This document shows, piece by piece, positions 10,234 to 21,835 of a DNA stretch of 64,000 bases (position 1 is the stretch's first letter; each line of letters opens with the position of its first letter). Source of the stretch: Protula sp. h YS-2021 (lineage: Eukaryota > Annelida > Polychaeta > Sabellida > Serpulidae); NCBI GenBank assembly GCA_949752745.1, contig OX457034.1, positions 1,999,833 through 2,063,832 of the forward strand. The letters run 5' to 3'. Position numbers and translations under genes: made by a program. A model generated the notes under the pieces. It was given only the letters and a program-made list of their open reading frames with translations, ran no database searches and had not been told where the DNA came from.

Positions 10234-12717
10234 CAGTAGACCCCACTTATCTCGAACTCGGATATCTCGAACTCCCGCTTATCTCGAACAAATCTCTCGG
10301 TCCCGACGTTTTTTCCTTATATAAGTCTTATAATCCTCGCTTATCTCGAACTATTTTTATCTCGAACACATTTTGACCCCCCAAAATTTCAAATTTTGTC
10401 TCAGACCCACAGTTTGCATTCATGATTATTGTTCAAAAACATCATAGGACATCAATGGAAAGTAAGCCCTTTCATGCTTGTTATGATCATGAATTGGCGT
10501 TCACAATGTAGCACCATTGACTCCGGTTGAGATGAACACAGTTGAGAACTTGTCAAACCTATTGCGTCTTTAATACAATAGATCAGTAGGTTGTTAGACG
10601 ATACAAGTCATGACTTAAGAACATCAATGGAACTTATGCCCTTTCAACTTAATCCGGCTAATTGGTCAAATCAACGATGATGGCATTATGGACTCTGGTC
10701 TGCTGGGTAGCGTTGATTAGTTGTCAAACTGAATTGCAATTGGAACATTACCCCTTCCCTTTCATGTGTATCAGATGAAAGATGAGGTCTTGTGCAAAAA
10801 TCGCTTTGTAGGGCTTAACTTTTTGAATTTATATCATCCGAATTGAGTATAAATAACCACTGGCTTCAGCGTTTCATTATCACTTTAAACAATCGTTTAT
10901 GGTTACTAATTGATTTGAGATAAAGTTCTGAAAATGGATGAACGGAAAGGTGTGAAACGTAAATTAGACGTTAAATCAATGGATATTAAATACAGAGCAG
11001 TGATGGAAGTAGAACGAGGACTTAAATCAAAAGCTAAAATTGCTGAAGAGTTTGGTGTAAAAAGAAACACTCTTTCAACCTGGATAAAAAATAAACAGAC
11101 TATTATTGATGGTTATCGTAGTGGTTCGTTCAATGTGGATAGAAAGAAAATGCGTCATGCTCAGTTTGAGGATATAGAAGATGATCTTTACAAGTGGTTT
11201 GTTAATGCACGTTCCCACAATGTGCCCGTTAGTGGACCTCTGTTACAAGCACAAGCTGAAATTATAGCCAAGAAACTAGGATACAATGATTTCAAGTGCA
11301 GTGGCGGATGGTTGGATCGCTTTCAAAAGCGTTATCAAATTGTTTTCAAAAAGATATCCGGAGAAGCGAAATCTGTCAACTTGGATAGTGTACACGACTG
11401 GTACAACAGTGTGTTTCTCGACATCCTCGACCAGTACGATGCAAAGGATATTTATAATGCAGACGAAACCGCCATTTTCTACAAGCTGTTACCTGATCGT
11501 ACCCTCACATTCAAAGGCGATGATGGCCATGGCACAAAGACAAGTAAAGAACGTCTATCAGTTTTAGTGGCCGCCAACATGAATGGAACGGATAAACGAC
11601 GTCTCCTTGTGATTGGGAAATCCGCCAAACCACGATGTTTCAAGAACGTTGCGACATTGCCAACTCAATATGAAAGCAACAAAAAAGCGTGGATGACAAG
11701 TGCCATTTTCACGACATGGGTGCACGAGTTTGACGAGGATATGGCCAGACAGCGGCGGCAGGTCGCGCTGCTCATCGACAATTGCCCAGCCCATCCCGAC
11801 GTTCGCGGCCTACGAGCTACCACGCTATTTTTCCTACCACCCAACACAACCAGCGTCACTCAACCGATGGACCAAGGTGTGATTTTGAGCTTCAAAAGGA
11901 ACTACAGAAAGCAGCTTGTGGATAGACTATCCCAGTGTATGTTGTAACGACGAGTTTGCCGCCATCCCGACCAACACTTCCATCCGTACCTCAGGACTAC
12001 ACAACTCCAATGGATAGCGCCATGTTCGAGGAATATGTCTCTGTAGACATGGATGCTGTTTGCACCGAAGACATCAACGACGAGAATGAGCACCCAGCAG
12101 ATGAACAGCCTGAGAGCTCTACTAACGAAACAGAACAGAACCGTGAGTTACGACCTACCTCCGCGATTATCGACAATCTAGAGAGGTTGCGATTCGATGC
12201 CAGTACTTTCAGAGACGCTGAAGGTGCTTTCGACAGAATAAACTGGCTTATGAACTGGTTTGAAGCCCAACGTCATCAGAGAGCCACGCAGACCACCATC
12301 AAAGACTTCTTTGTGCCGAAGGAATAGAACTTGAATCGATGACTTTAGTGTTATGATACATGTAACAATTTTGTTTGGTTTATATACAGGACACTGTGTA
12401 CTAGATCTGTGTTAAATACCCGCATGATTTGTTTTGTGATTGTGTTCAAGAACCATAGACTTTAGCAAATAAAATTCTTAAATAAGAATTCGTTTCATTT
12501 TTTGTTCATATAAATTAAAAAGTTTGAATTTCTAGTCCTTTTAAACAAATAAGAAACCATTTTATAACTATAAACCTATATATAACACATACAATATCAT
12601 ACAAGTACATTATATGTCTATATTTATGCTCGAGCTCGAGACCCTCGGATATCTCGAACTTCGGTTATCTCGAACAAATCACCACGGTCCCGACCTGTTC
12701 GAGATAAGCGGGGTCTA

Positions 12718-12720
<3 letters not shown>
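10234..12720 (+). mobile_element. Tigger/pogo DNA transposon, 2.5 kb
   Basis: Terminal inverted repeats: CAGTAGACCCCGCTTATCTC-type, reading CAGTAGACCCCACTTATCTC at the left and ending GAGATAAGCGGGGTCTACTG at the right. Internal TATCTCGAAC repeats lie near both ends. It is flanked by TA on both sides, the pogo/Tc1-mariner target duplication. It carries one transposase gene with a broken 3' part and lies inside a TA microsatellite between two copies of a LINE-flank duplication. Confidence 0.85.
10934..12327 (+). pseudogene. Tigger transposase, internally deleted/frameshifted
   Basis: The ATG at 10934 opens 337 codons: CENP-B N-terminal helix-turn-helix (about residues 10-55, with KAKIAEEFGVKRNTLSTWIK), a second CENP-B DNA-binding HTH (about 75-140, GGWLDRFQKRY), then the DDE core. 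Catalytic aspartates are visible at D177 (NADETAIFY), D282 (LLIDNCPAHP) and D313 (TQPMDQG), a DD30D spacing typical of pogo/Tigger. The frame ends early at 11947, right after the FKRNYRKQLVDRL helix. The usual C-terminal acidic region continues in another frame at 11985-12327 (EEYVSVDMDAVCTED ... TTIKDFFVPKE). The segment normally between them seems deleted. Inactive by this break, though the termini look intact. Confidence 0.85.
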
Positions 12721-12762
<42 letters not shown>

Positions 12763-12764
12763 AA

Positions 12765-14068
12765 ATTTAAATGTATTTTTGGCGAATTTTCCAATTTTTG
12801 ATTTTTAACTTGTTTGACCATATTGTTGCAATATCTCCGAAACATTTCGTTGGCTTAGGCGGAAACGTGGCAAGAGCAACATACATATAGTGCAAATGTT
12901 TACTGTGAAGTTTCTTTTCATTTCCGTTGAAAATGTATTTTTGGCGATTTTTTTAATTTTTGAATTTTAACTTTTTTGGCCATAATTGTTGCGATATCTC
13001 CGAAACGGTTTGTTGGATTAGGCTGAACCTTGGCAGGAAGAACCCATATGTAGTGGAAATGTTTACTGCGAAGTTTTTCTTCATTTTCTGTAAAAACGTA
13101 TTTTTGGCGATTTTTTTCCACGTGACTGATTGGGGGGCGGGGGAGACATATCCGTTTTTGTTTTAACAAAAACACTGGCCAATCTAGTTTTTATTCGTGT
13201 CTGACGATGAATGAATTTGTTGCTTCAAAATGCCGCACAGCAATGTATTACATAAGAGCTATACGTCACATTAGAAGATGTTTGGATATTGAATCTGTAA
13301 CGGCACTGGCGCTTATAACTACGGATTGATTTTTCAAATACTGTTTTGCTTGGCGCTTCAAAGTCCACTCTGGCCCCACTTCAACGTGTGCAATATGCTA
13401 CGGCCCGATTGATAACAGGTGTAGATAAACGTACCCCGATGACTCCAGTTCTTAGATCATTACCCTGGCTACCTGTTTATTTAAGGATACAGTTTAACCA
13501 ACGCAGAACACTACTACCCGAAAGTAGCGATGTCACTGCGCATTTCGCACTTACTGAGCCTCTCCTAGAGACGTTCGGAGAGACCCAAGGGCTGCGTTAC
13601 CCATAAAAAGAGTACTGGCTCTGATGACTACGACTTGAACGCTTTGCTTTCGCTCCTCTTTCTTCACGGGTCAGTCACAACAGACTGGCGTGTCTTATAA
13701 GGAGCTTAAAGTTTTAATTTTATGTTTCAACTGTGTGAACGGAGTAGTCCCTGAATATTTATGTGAAATCGTTGAAAGGTACCGTCCTGTTGTGCCAAAG
13801 TTTAACTGGAAGTATAGTCACAAGTGTTTTCTATGTACGTGCCATATTTAAGGAATGCATTACCTTACAGTATTAGAGCATCTAAGTTCTGTTTTTAAAG
13901 AAGACCTCAAAACTCATTTATTTCTGCAGTATTTCTTGTAGGTCGTATCAGTCTGTCATGCAGTTTCTGTTTTATATGTTTTTTTTGCTAATGTATTTTA
14001 ATCATTGCTTGTTTGGTATTGTAAAGCGCTTTGAGCTTTTATTAGAATAAGCGCTAAATAAGTGTATT

Positions 14069-14100
<32 letters not shown>

Positions 14101-14219
14101 TTATTTGAGAATCCAAAATTAGGTTGAAGGCTGGGGGCGAGAATAGGGGATTTTCTCCAAGGACAGGGAGGACTATAACTAGTCTCACACAGACTGGACT
14201 CTTCCAAGCTTTAAATTTC

Positions 14220-14222
<3 letters not shown>
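12765..14222. repeat. 1.45-kb duplication of LINE 3' end and satellite transposon
   Basis: Near-identical to about 8590-10212 but with fewer ~163-bp units. It contains the same GGGGGAGACATATCCG end, the same RT C-terminal segment (13346-13606), the same LINE tail with a longer (AAT)n run, and the same flank ending in an (AT)n tract. Differences are scattered single bases and small indels. The Tigger element sits between the two copies. Confidence 0.8.

Positions 14223-14290
<68 letters not shown>
14223..14290. repeat. (TA)n microsatellite
   Basis: About 68 bp of nearly pure alternating TA, matching the TA tract at the end of the upstream duplicate. Confidence 0.9.
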
Positions 14291-14292
<2 letters not shown>

Positions 14293-14690
14293 AATGATGA
14301 CTTTGCGCTCACGGTTATCTGAGGCAACGTGGGGATTAAGGGTTTCAGGACATTATTTAGTGAGAGCTGAAGCAGCGCGGGGACTAGGAGTTGCATGCCA
14401 TTATCTAGCGTCAGCTAAGGCAGTGCGGGGATTAAGGATAAAGGTCATTATGTAGTGAGAGCTGAGAGAGTGCGATGATTAAGAGTTCGAGACTCACTGT
14501 TAACAACCGCGAGTGGGGTTGGTACATGTACACAACGGGTCAAGCAAACAGAAGACTATGCATTAGATAAATAAACGAGTTATCGGATATTCGAGTTATC
14601 GAATAATCAAAATGTCCCTTACCATGTAAGATGTCAGTAATGCATACATACACTTTTGAGATATCAAACGTAACTAATACATGTACTAAT
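14291..14690. repeat. Degenerate ~65-bp repeats
   Basis: Three or four diverged copies of a unit with GAGAGCTGA, GCGGGGATTAAGG and CATTAT(G/T)TAG blocks between 14300 and 14490. Then comes unassigned sequence with a ACGAGTTATCGGATATTCGAG stretch at about 14575, reminiscent of Tigger termini. No gene is seen. Confidence 0.35.
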
Positions 14691-14759
14691 GGTTGGTATG
14701 AATGAAGACGATTTTCAAATGAAGAGGCATATACATATAACTAAAAATAAATAGTCTTG

Positions 14760-15690
14760 TATCTACTAGTTTTACAATTTGTAGTCTGTTCCACGCCAAC
14801 TCAGTCGAATAGCGTGTCGCTCGAAGGCATTTCACCAAGCGGTTCCTTGCGAACCTTTCCTTTTGGCAAACGTCGCACGACCGGCAGAAACATTTCACTT
14901 CCGTTGATGCCTGACAAGTGAAAGTTCGCTGTAATCATTTCCGCTGTCTTCTTGATCCCGAGGTGGCCTACCACGATCGGCTCGTGCGCTCGTAGTGGCT
15001 TCGGAACGACCATTTGCTTCTGCTTCACTCTATCGTTCCGGATTTCAAAGTAGTAGCGCATTAGTATTCCACCCTTCAGTGCGTAACAGAAGCTTCCTGC
15101 CTCGCGACCCGAAGACAGTTTTCTCCTGCCCGTATCTGAAGTGTTTCTTCAATGTTTCGTCGTTCCTTCGCGTTGCTAACACCATCCACCCTTAATTCCA
15201 GCGTGATGAGGGGCAGCCTAACTTTCTTTTCCTTCTATCAGTCGCCGCCGCAGCTTTGCAACTGCGGCGGCGACTGATATATCATAATCGCACTGCTTCT
15301 CGTGGTTATTCTGATCGTCAACATACTGATTTTACGAACTAGTTCTGTCGGACAGTTTTCTGCATCAGTAGCTGGAAATGACTTCACTTCCGCATCTATG
15401 CTCTTGACGTATCCAATGATCAAATCGTAAGGTGGATTCTTAACCACCATCACAATCAAGCATTCTTGATTGGGGTATAGATTGGGGTCGCTACACTGAT
15501 GTGGGCCATCGGAAACATACATAGCGTGCCATCCATTTGTACACAGCCGCTGGTCTCACCAGTGATCTCGCCCTTAACGAGATTTGCGCGGACAACAGCA
15601 CTGTCACTGTCCCTCTGGACAATGGGAGGCACTTTATGGTATCCAGCCTGTCACATATCGCTCCCATGTATGGCATGGCGTCACCGAATC
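14760..15690 (-). pseudogene. Ty3/gypsy polyprotein remnants
   Basis: Reading the minus strand from 15061, conceptual translation gives KQMVVPKPLRAHEPIVVGHL, GIKKTAEMITANFHLSG and, in another frame, CFCRSCDVCQK. This is the H-H-C-C zinc-binding N-terminal domain of a gypsy integrase. Between 15238 and 15522 an ECLIVMVVKNPPYDLIIGYV segment resembles the protease-to-RT region of gypsy elements, placed upstream as expected. Frames are broken and no LTRs are seen. A dead fragment in antisense to WDR44. Confidence 0.6.
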
Positions 15691-15874
15691 CGGGACAGAA
15701 GGGCCCTGGACATAAGGGGCTTTTCCAAAAGGGCCTTTCCCAAAACGGCCCTAAATGAAAAGTTGGACAAAAGGGCCTTAAATGTAGGAATTAATCAGGA
15801 GGATGGTAGCAGGTGAGTGTTGATTTGTAGGTCGACATGCACGAATGAATTTAGTGCCTTCTGTATTGTTTCAG
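15691..15874. other. End of WDR44 intron 1
   Basis: A short block of GGGCC(C/T)-containing repeats (15700-15780: AAAAGGGCCTT, AAACGGCCCTAAA), then a pyrimidine-rich tract ending CTGTATTGTTTCAG, the acceptor of exon 2. Confidence 0.45.
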
Positions 15875-16165
15875 GTTAGAGCCTAGAGAAAATGAAGCGA
15901 AAGAAAGGGGTAAGGAAGTGAATTTAGCAGAGGGGCCACGCAGACAGGTGGAGGAACAACTAGAGTCACTCAGTCAGGTGGAGGAACAACAGGAGTCGCG
16001 CGGTCAGGTGGTGGAACAACTGGAGTCACGCAGTCAGTTGGAGGAACAACTGCAGCTGCAGTCCCGCAGTCAATTGGATAAACAGTTGCAGTCACACAGC
16101 CAGGAGGAACAGCTGGAGCTGCAGCGACAAATCCTTCTCGAGGAACAGGATCAGCTGCAGAAAAG
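15875..16165 (+). CDS. WDR44: WDR44-like gene, exon 2 (Gln/Glu-rich coiled coil)
   Basis: Acceptor TTTCAG|G and donor AAAAG|GTTAGA bound 291 bp. The first base completes the AG left by exon 1 and the exon ends with AG again. It encodes a charged segment, then a heptad-like QVEEQLES/QLEEQLQLQSRS repeat rich in Gln and Glu, ending LQLQRQILLEEQ-type coiled coil. The repeats inside the exon (about 10-14 codons, GGTGGAGGAACAACT) look like an in-frame coding minisatellite. Vertebrate WDR44 also has a poorly conserved N-terminal region here; this coiled coil is not diagnostic alone, but the phase fits perfectly. Confidence 0.65.
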
Positions 16166-16179
16166 GTTAGAAAATGCGA

Positions 16180-17775
16180 TGTGCGTCCCTATGGCATTAC
16201 ACTCCGGCACACGCCCCCGTGGCATTACATTCCAGCACACACCCCATGGCATTACACTCCAACGCACACCCCGATGGCATTACACTCCAGCACATACCCC
16301 CATGGCATTACACTCCAGCACATACCCCCATGGCATTACACTCCAACGCACACCCCCATGCCATTACACTCCAGCACAGACCCCCATGGCGTTACACTCC
16401 AGCACACACTCCATGACATTACACTCCAGCACATACCCCCATGGCCTTACACTCCAGCACACACCCCATGGCATTACACTCCAGCACACACCCCCATGGC
16501 ATTACACTCCAGCACACACCCCCATGGCCTTACACTCCAGCACATACCCCCATGGTGTTACACTGCAGCACATACCCCATGGTGTTACAGCACACACCCT
16601 TATGGCGTTACACCCCAGCACACACCCCCATAGCGTTACATTCCAACACATAGTCCCATGGCGATACCCTGCAGCACATACCCCCATGGTGTTACACTGC
16701 AGCACATACCCCATGGTGTTACAGCACACACGCTTATGGCGTTACACCCCAGCACACACCCCCATAGCGTTACATTCCAGCACATACTCCCATGGCGATA
16801 ACCTGCAGCACATACCCCCATGGCGTTACACTCCAGCACACACCCCCAGGGCCTTACACTCCAGCACACACCCCCATGGCGTTACATTCCAGCACACACC
16901 CCCATGGCGTTACACTCCAGCACATACCCCCATGGTGTTACACTCCAGCACATACTCCCATTTCGTTACACTCGAGCACATACCCCTATGGCGATACACT
17001 CGAGCAGACACCCATGGCGTTACACTCCAGCACACACCCCCATGGCGTTACACTCCGGCACACACCCCCATGGCGTTACACTCCAGCACATATTCCCATG
17101 GCGATACCCTGCTGCACATACCCCCATGGTGTTACACTGCAGCACACACCCCAAAAGCGTTACATTCCAACACATAGTCCCATGGCGATACCCTGCAGCA
17201 CATACCCCCATGGTGTTACACTGCAGCACATACCCCATGGTGTTACAGCACACACCCTTATGGCGTTACACTCCAGCACATACCCCCATGGGGTTACACT
17301 CCAGCACATACTCCCATTTCGTTACACTCGAGCACATACCCCTATGGCGATACACTCGAGCAGACACCCATGGCGTTACACTCCAGCACACACCCCCATG
17401 GCGTTACACTCCGGCACACACCCCCATGGCGTTACATTCCAACACATAGTCCCATGGCGATACCCTGCAGCACATACCCCCATGGTGTTACACTGCAGCA
17501 CATACCCCATGGTGTTACAGCACACACCCCCATGGCGTTACACTCCAGGACACACCCCCATGGCATTACACCCCAGCACACATCCCCATGGCGTTACACT
17601 CAGCACAGACCCCCATGGCGTTACGCTCCAGCGCACACCCCTATGGCGTTACACTCCAGCACACACCCCCATACATTCCAGCACATACTCCCATGGCGTT
17701 ACACTGCAGCACACACCCCATAGCGTTACATTCCAGCACACACCTCCATGGCGTTACACTGCAGCACACACCCCC
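16180..17775. repeat. 28-bp minisatellite, ~57 copies, from the exon 2 donor
   Basis: The unit is of the form CCCATGGCGTTACACTCCAG plus CACACACC. It begins about 15 bp after the exon 2 splice donor. Because 28 is not a multiple of 3 and no frame has a stop, all three plus frames stay open for hundreds of codons. These are repeat artefacts, not genes. Higher-order variants (TGCAGCACATACCCC, CTCGAGCA) recur in blocks, showing block duplications. Confidence 0.95.
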
Positions 17776-17789
17776 GTGTGTGTGATTCT

Positions 17790-18560
17790 GTTGTTAACAA
17801 AATGTTGTGTGCATGATATCTCGAGAACGAAAAGTCGGATCGACTTCAAACTTAATCTGTTTATTCCTTGGGTAGCTCGGACGGGTCTTGCAACTTTTGA
17901 CGCATGCTACATTATCAGGGAAGGGGTATGACATCATTACGCAAATATCTTGCGTGCGAAATTTCTCCGCCACTGAACATTGGAGAATGTTCAAACGTGG
18001 TGGATTGTGGCTTGGTAGTTCCAAACGATTCAGTGTGACGTCAACACGCAAAATATGTGTACTATCATGATCTTGTGTGCAAAACATCTCGATAACGGAG
18101 AGTTGTATCAACTGCACATTTTATATGGATTTTCCTTGGGTCAGTCTGACGGTTCTTTCAACTTTTTACGGTTGTAGCGAAATTAAAAAAGGCGTATGAC
18201 GTCATTATATTAAAATCTTGTATGTAACATTCCCCAGCCGTTGACCATCGGAGAAAGTTTGAACTTGGTGGGCATGTTGCTTGATAGGTCCAAGCTTTCA
18301 AATTTTGCCCGGAGTAAAACGAACGAAAACGGCATATTGCGTTTTTAGGTAAAAAAAGTCAGGTGAAAAATATCTCGATAGCGGAGGGTCGGATCCACTC
18401 CGAACTTAATGTTGTTCTTCCATGGATAAGTCGCACGGGTTTTGTTAAACATTGCACTCACAGAAAAATAAGAAAGGCGTAAAAAGTATTACTGTTATAT
18501 TTTGTAGTCGCTGGATGCGACCCCTCCCCCTTCATACTTTTGTTTGCCCTTTTGTTAACT
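17790..18560. repeat. Dispersed repeat family with ~270-bp internal units, copy 1
   Basis: Contains TGTTGTGTGCATGATATCTC, GAGAACGAAAAGTC, CGACTTCAAACTTAATCTG, CCTTGGGTAGCTCGGACGG and GGCGTATGACGTCATTA-type blocks, repeated two to three times. Homologous copies lie at 32700-33710 and 57725-58290. The 57725 copy shows the left end, TGTCTCACCGACCAAGGGGAGACA. No protein is encoded. Confidence 0.65.
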
Positions 18561-19079
18561 AAGCATAGCTATTAACTATACTTGTGATTTCAGCGTTGTG
18601 CAGAAGATTTTTTTGCCATACTTGAAAGCATTGGCAACTATCGACCCAAAGGTATTTCTTACATTGCGTGTAATTGACCTTCACTCACTTACAGCTGTTA
18701 AGTAACATGCCACTCTCAGGGGTCAGTGTCAGTTGTAGTGCATTAAGGAGTCTGTATCTGCTATAACATTCTACAATGTGGCAAAGTTAAACACAGGAAA
18801 CCTGACGCATATAATTCAGAGCGGTGTTTGAGGAGACACCCCCCCATCTCCCCCCCCCCCCCCACCCCCCCTCACTCGTCCCACATACGCTTTAGGCCGC
18901 AGCAGGTCTAGCTGTGTCTTCTGGTTGCCAAGGTGTTCCATACATGGGAGTTATTTTAGTAACGCTTGGCAATGTTTGCAGCACCTGGAATTAATCTTCT
19001 TCTTTTAAAGTGGGTCATGTGATATCTGCGTTTATACCTACATTAGATGACCGGGCGGGGGGAGGGGTGGTGGTGAATA
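18561..19079. other. WDR44 intron 2, unassigned
   Basis: Contains a GTTAACTA...GATTTCAG block shared with 58250-58290 and a C-rich tract at 18838-18876. No gene is recognised. Confidence 0.4.
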
Positions 19080-19550
19080 TTATATTGGTAAAACAAACTT
19101 GCGGTAAAACCTATTTGTAACTACCACCTTCAAGACCCGGATAAACGGGGGGGGGGGGGGGCGACGGTTAGCAAAAGAAAAAAAAAGAAACCCGACCATC
19201 TTTAAGTCCCGGATAAAAAGATGTGAAGTAAAACCTGTTTGTAGTGACCACCTTCCAGATTCGGATAAAAAGACGCACGGCAAAACCTGCCTGTCTTGAC
19301 CACCTTTGAGAACGGGCGAAAACAGTACGTACAGTGAAACTGCTGTAATGACCAACTTCGAACCTCGGATAAAAAGGACGTACAGTAAAATCTGTTTTTA
19401 GCGACCAGCTCCCAGACCCGCACAGAGACGTACAGTTAAACCTGTTGATGGTGACTACCATCCGGGACCAGTGAAAAAAGACGTAGCAGAACCTTCCAGA
19501 CCGGGTTAAAAAGGCCTACCGTAAACCTGGCTGTGGTGACCACCTTCTAG
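19080..19550. repeat. Diverged ~62-bp tandem repeat, array A
   Basis: About seven units with GTAAAACCTGTTTGTA, GTGACCACCTTCCAGA and CCGGATAAAAAG blocks, plus a G-tract near 19150. The same unit forms array B at 20640-21030. Confidence 0.75.
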
Positions 19551-19554
19551 ACTC

Positions 19555-19720
19555 CCCCTGTGGGGTGGGGGAATCTTAAGAATCCTCCCACTGCGTTCTG
19601 TTCCGTGCAACTCTGCTTTTACTGTTTCTTCATTCTTCCTTCTTTTTCTCCCACTTGCTTCTTTGACAAGTGCGTCCTAATATACCCATCCTAGTGGTGA
19701 AGAGAAAAGAGGATTGAGAA
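19555..19720 (+). mobile_element. SINE fragment, copy 1
   Basis: CCCCTGTGGGGTGGGGGAATC, TCTGTTCCGTGCA and CCTAATATACCCATCCTAG blocks are shared with 22225-22445, which has the full 3' tail. The tail is missing here. Confidence 0.6.
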
Positions 19721-19729
19721 ATCCACAAG

Positions 19730-20200
19730 TTAAGTGACGGACCCCCCTTTCGAAATTTGGATAAAGATGATAGAAAACCCGAGTTTTTGGGCACATTTGA
19801 TACATTTTTATGAGGTTAAAGGTCTTATTATTCTGAAAATAGTACAAACTTGTTCTAATAAATTTGTGAAAGGTCTGTTGGGGAAAAATTTGGTTTTGTT
19901 TACAAAAACAAAAAGGCAACAGCTGTCTAATAAAAGCGATTGACATGTTCGGGTTTTGTTTATTTTTTTAATTTTTGGCAATGAATTATGATCATGTTTG
20001 CAGAAATGGATCTTTTATTTCAGTGAAAAGAAAACTGAGAAATGGTTATTGGGGAATTATGGGTTTAGTCAGGCAGACATTTGTTTGTGTTTATAAAAAC
20101 AAGAAATTAAATGTGTGTCGATTGAAAGTGCGTGCTATAAGCCTGTACTATTATATTTTGCGTACACTGGCCGCTCTAGTTACAATTCTAGTGTGTGGGA
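19730..20200. repeat. Dispersed repeats with terminal AAAAACAA hairpins
   Basis: TTTGGTTTTGTTTACAAAAAC at about 19890 and AGACATTTGTTTGTGTTTAT at about 20073 carry the same hairpin-forming end motif as 9134-9165 and 59793-59830. About 150 bp around the second copy (20035-20190) matches 59758-59905. Confidence 0.55.
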
Positions 20201-20264
20201 GTGATGTTTGATTGCGAATAATAATAACAATGACAATGAATGACATACATTGACATCTGTGCAG

Positions 20265-20355
20265 GAGGGAGGAGGAAGATCGGCAGCTGGAAAAGAAGCT
20301 GCAAGAGCTGGAACAGCTGGAGAACCGCCACAGGGTCAAACAAACTCAGCAACAG
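20265..20355 (+). CDS. WDR44: WDR44-like gene, exon 3 (coiled coil)
   Basis: Acceptor ACATCTGTGCAG and donor AACAG|GTCGGT bound 91 bp: one base completing exon 2's AG, then 30 codons, ending in phase 0. The peptide is REEEDRQLEKKLQELEQLE followed by NRHRVKQTQQQ, a clear coiled coil with hydrophobic heptad positions. It continues the exon 2 coil, and its end phase matches exon 4. It is too short and biased to identify alone. Confidence 0.6.
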
Positions 20356-20549
20356 GTCGGTCCCGGTTACGCCAAGTTATTCATTCGGCGGGGGGCGGGA
20401 TGTAGAATTCAGAGGGCTAGTTAGCCCCCCAACCAGCAGTCTAGCCCCAGGGGGGGACTATAGAACAAATTAAACAAATAACGCAGTTTCAGCGAAACAA
20501 TAAAAAATATCGCAGTACACTTAAATTATTATTTTATTATCATTAGTAT

Positions 20550-21030
20550 TGTCTCCCCGACCAAGGGAAGACATAGTGTTTGTCCGTTCTGTTTGTCCGT
20601 TCTGTTTGTGCGTTCCGTGTGTCTGTGTGTGACTGACTTCAAACGGGGGTTAAAGTTCGCAAAACAAACCTATTTTTAACTGCCACTTTCAAGATCCGAA
20701 GAAAAATACGTAAAATAAAACCTGTTAGTAGTGACCAACTTCCGGTTCCGGATACCCGCCTGTCTTGACCACCTTCCAGTTCCGGATATATGCCTGTCTT
20801 GACCACCTTCCAGTTCCGGATACCCGCCTGTCTTGACCACCTTCCAGTTCCGGATACCGGCCTGTCTTGACCAACTTCCAGACCAGTAAAACTGCTGTGA
20901 TGACGAACTTCAAAACCGGGATGAAAAGGACGTACAGTACAACTTGTTTAGGCGAAAACCATCTGAAACCGGACAAAAAAAAAACATACAGTAAAACCTC
21001 TTTAGTTACCAAATTCTAGACCCAGATAAA
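20550..21030. repeat. CCGACCAAGG repeat head and ~62-bp array B
   Basis: 20553-20640 has TTGTCTCCCCGACCAAGGGAAGACA and TTTGTCCGTTCTG repeats, the left end of the family seen at 57725. 20640-21030 is a second array of the 19080 unit, including four near-identical CTGTCTTGACCACCTTCCAG copies. Confidence 0.65.
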
Positions 21031-21835
21031 CACCTACGCCTAAAATCGTATACAAGAAGGATTGAAATACTAAAATACATATCGCTCCTTTCAAAATTTG
21101 AATAAAGGTGATACACAATCCAACTACTGAGCAAGGGTCCGTCCCTTTAAATATTAAATGGGCCCCTTCAACCCCATGGAGGGCATGAGTTTTCATATTC
21201 CGGCCCCCCCCCCCTCTGGGTGCTCAGTTCCACTGGTATCTCGTCCCCTCTCCGTACAATCGCAGTAATATATACCCTTATCCAATATACCTCTCCGGAG
21301 TCACGTATGTTTCTTCCATCAAAACAACCTTACATTGACCTCGTCAGACTGTTTCCACGTTGATCGGATAAAAGCGTGGCAATCTGTTGTGCGTTTACCC
21401 AAGATGAAATTCAGTACCAGGGGTCTTCTTCGCTGAAAGCGTGCCCCCTCCCCCCAAGAAAAAAACAGAAAAAAACGTGGATTGCATCCCTAACGGGGGG
21501 GGGGGGGGGAGACCGGTGATCTGGTCGTTGAGATTTCCAGGTTTTAGGCAGTACACGGCCTGGTGGCCAATATGCAGTTTTGGCCCCGATTCTTCAACCA
21601 AAGGAGGGCGGTATTAAAGGCCCGTCACGATCATTAACGGCTCGTCGTTTAGGTTAACCACACTGCGGCCACAGGGCCAGTCTAACGGATGGGGAATACC
21701 GCTGCGCCTAGTTAAGCATACCACGTGACCTAGCCCCAGGCGGAATTTCCGCGGCCAAAAAGTCGGTCAAAGTAGGGCCGGGGGCCGGCAGGAAATTATG
21801 GATGAAAGCAAAAACACTACAAAAACGCCGCAAAA
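21031..21835. other. Intron 3 sequence, probably LINE 5' region at its end
   Basis: No gene is seen. The last ~200 bp is GC-rich, with CCACGTGACC and a run leading directly to the LINE ORF1 start, so it may be the internal promoter/5' UTR of that LINE. G- and C-homopolymers lie at about 21205 and 21497. Confidence 0.35.

Noticed and set aside
18595..18652. Possible WDR44 exon after GTGATTTCAG
   Set aside because: The surrounding sequence, including GATTTCAG, is repeated at 58250-58290, and the in-phase peptide lacks coil character. Exons 2 and 3 already join in phase without it.
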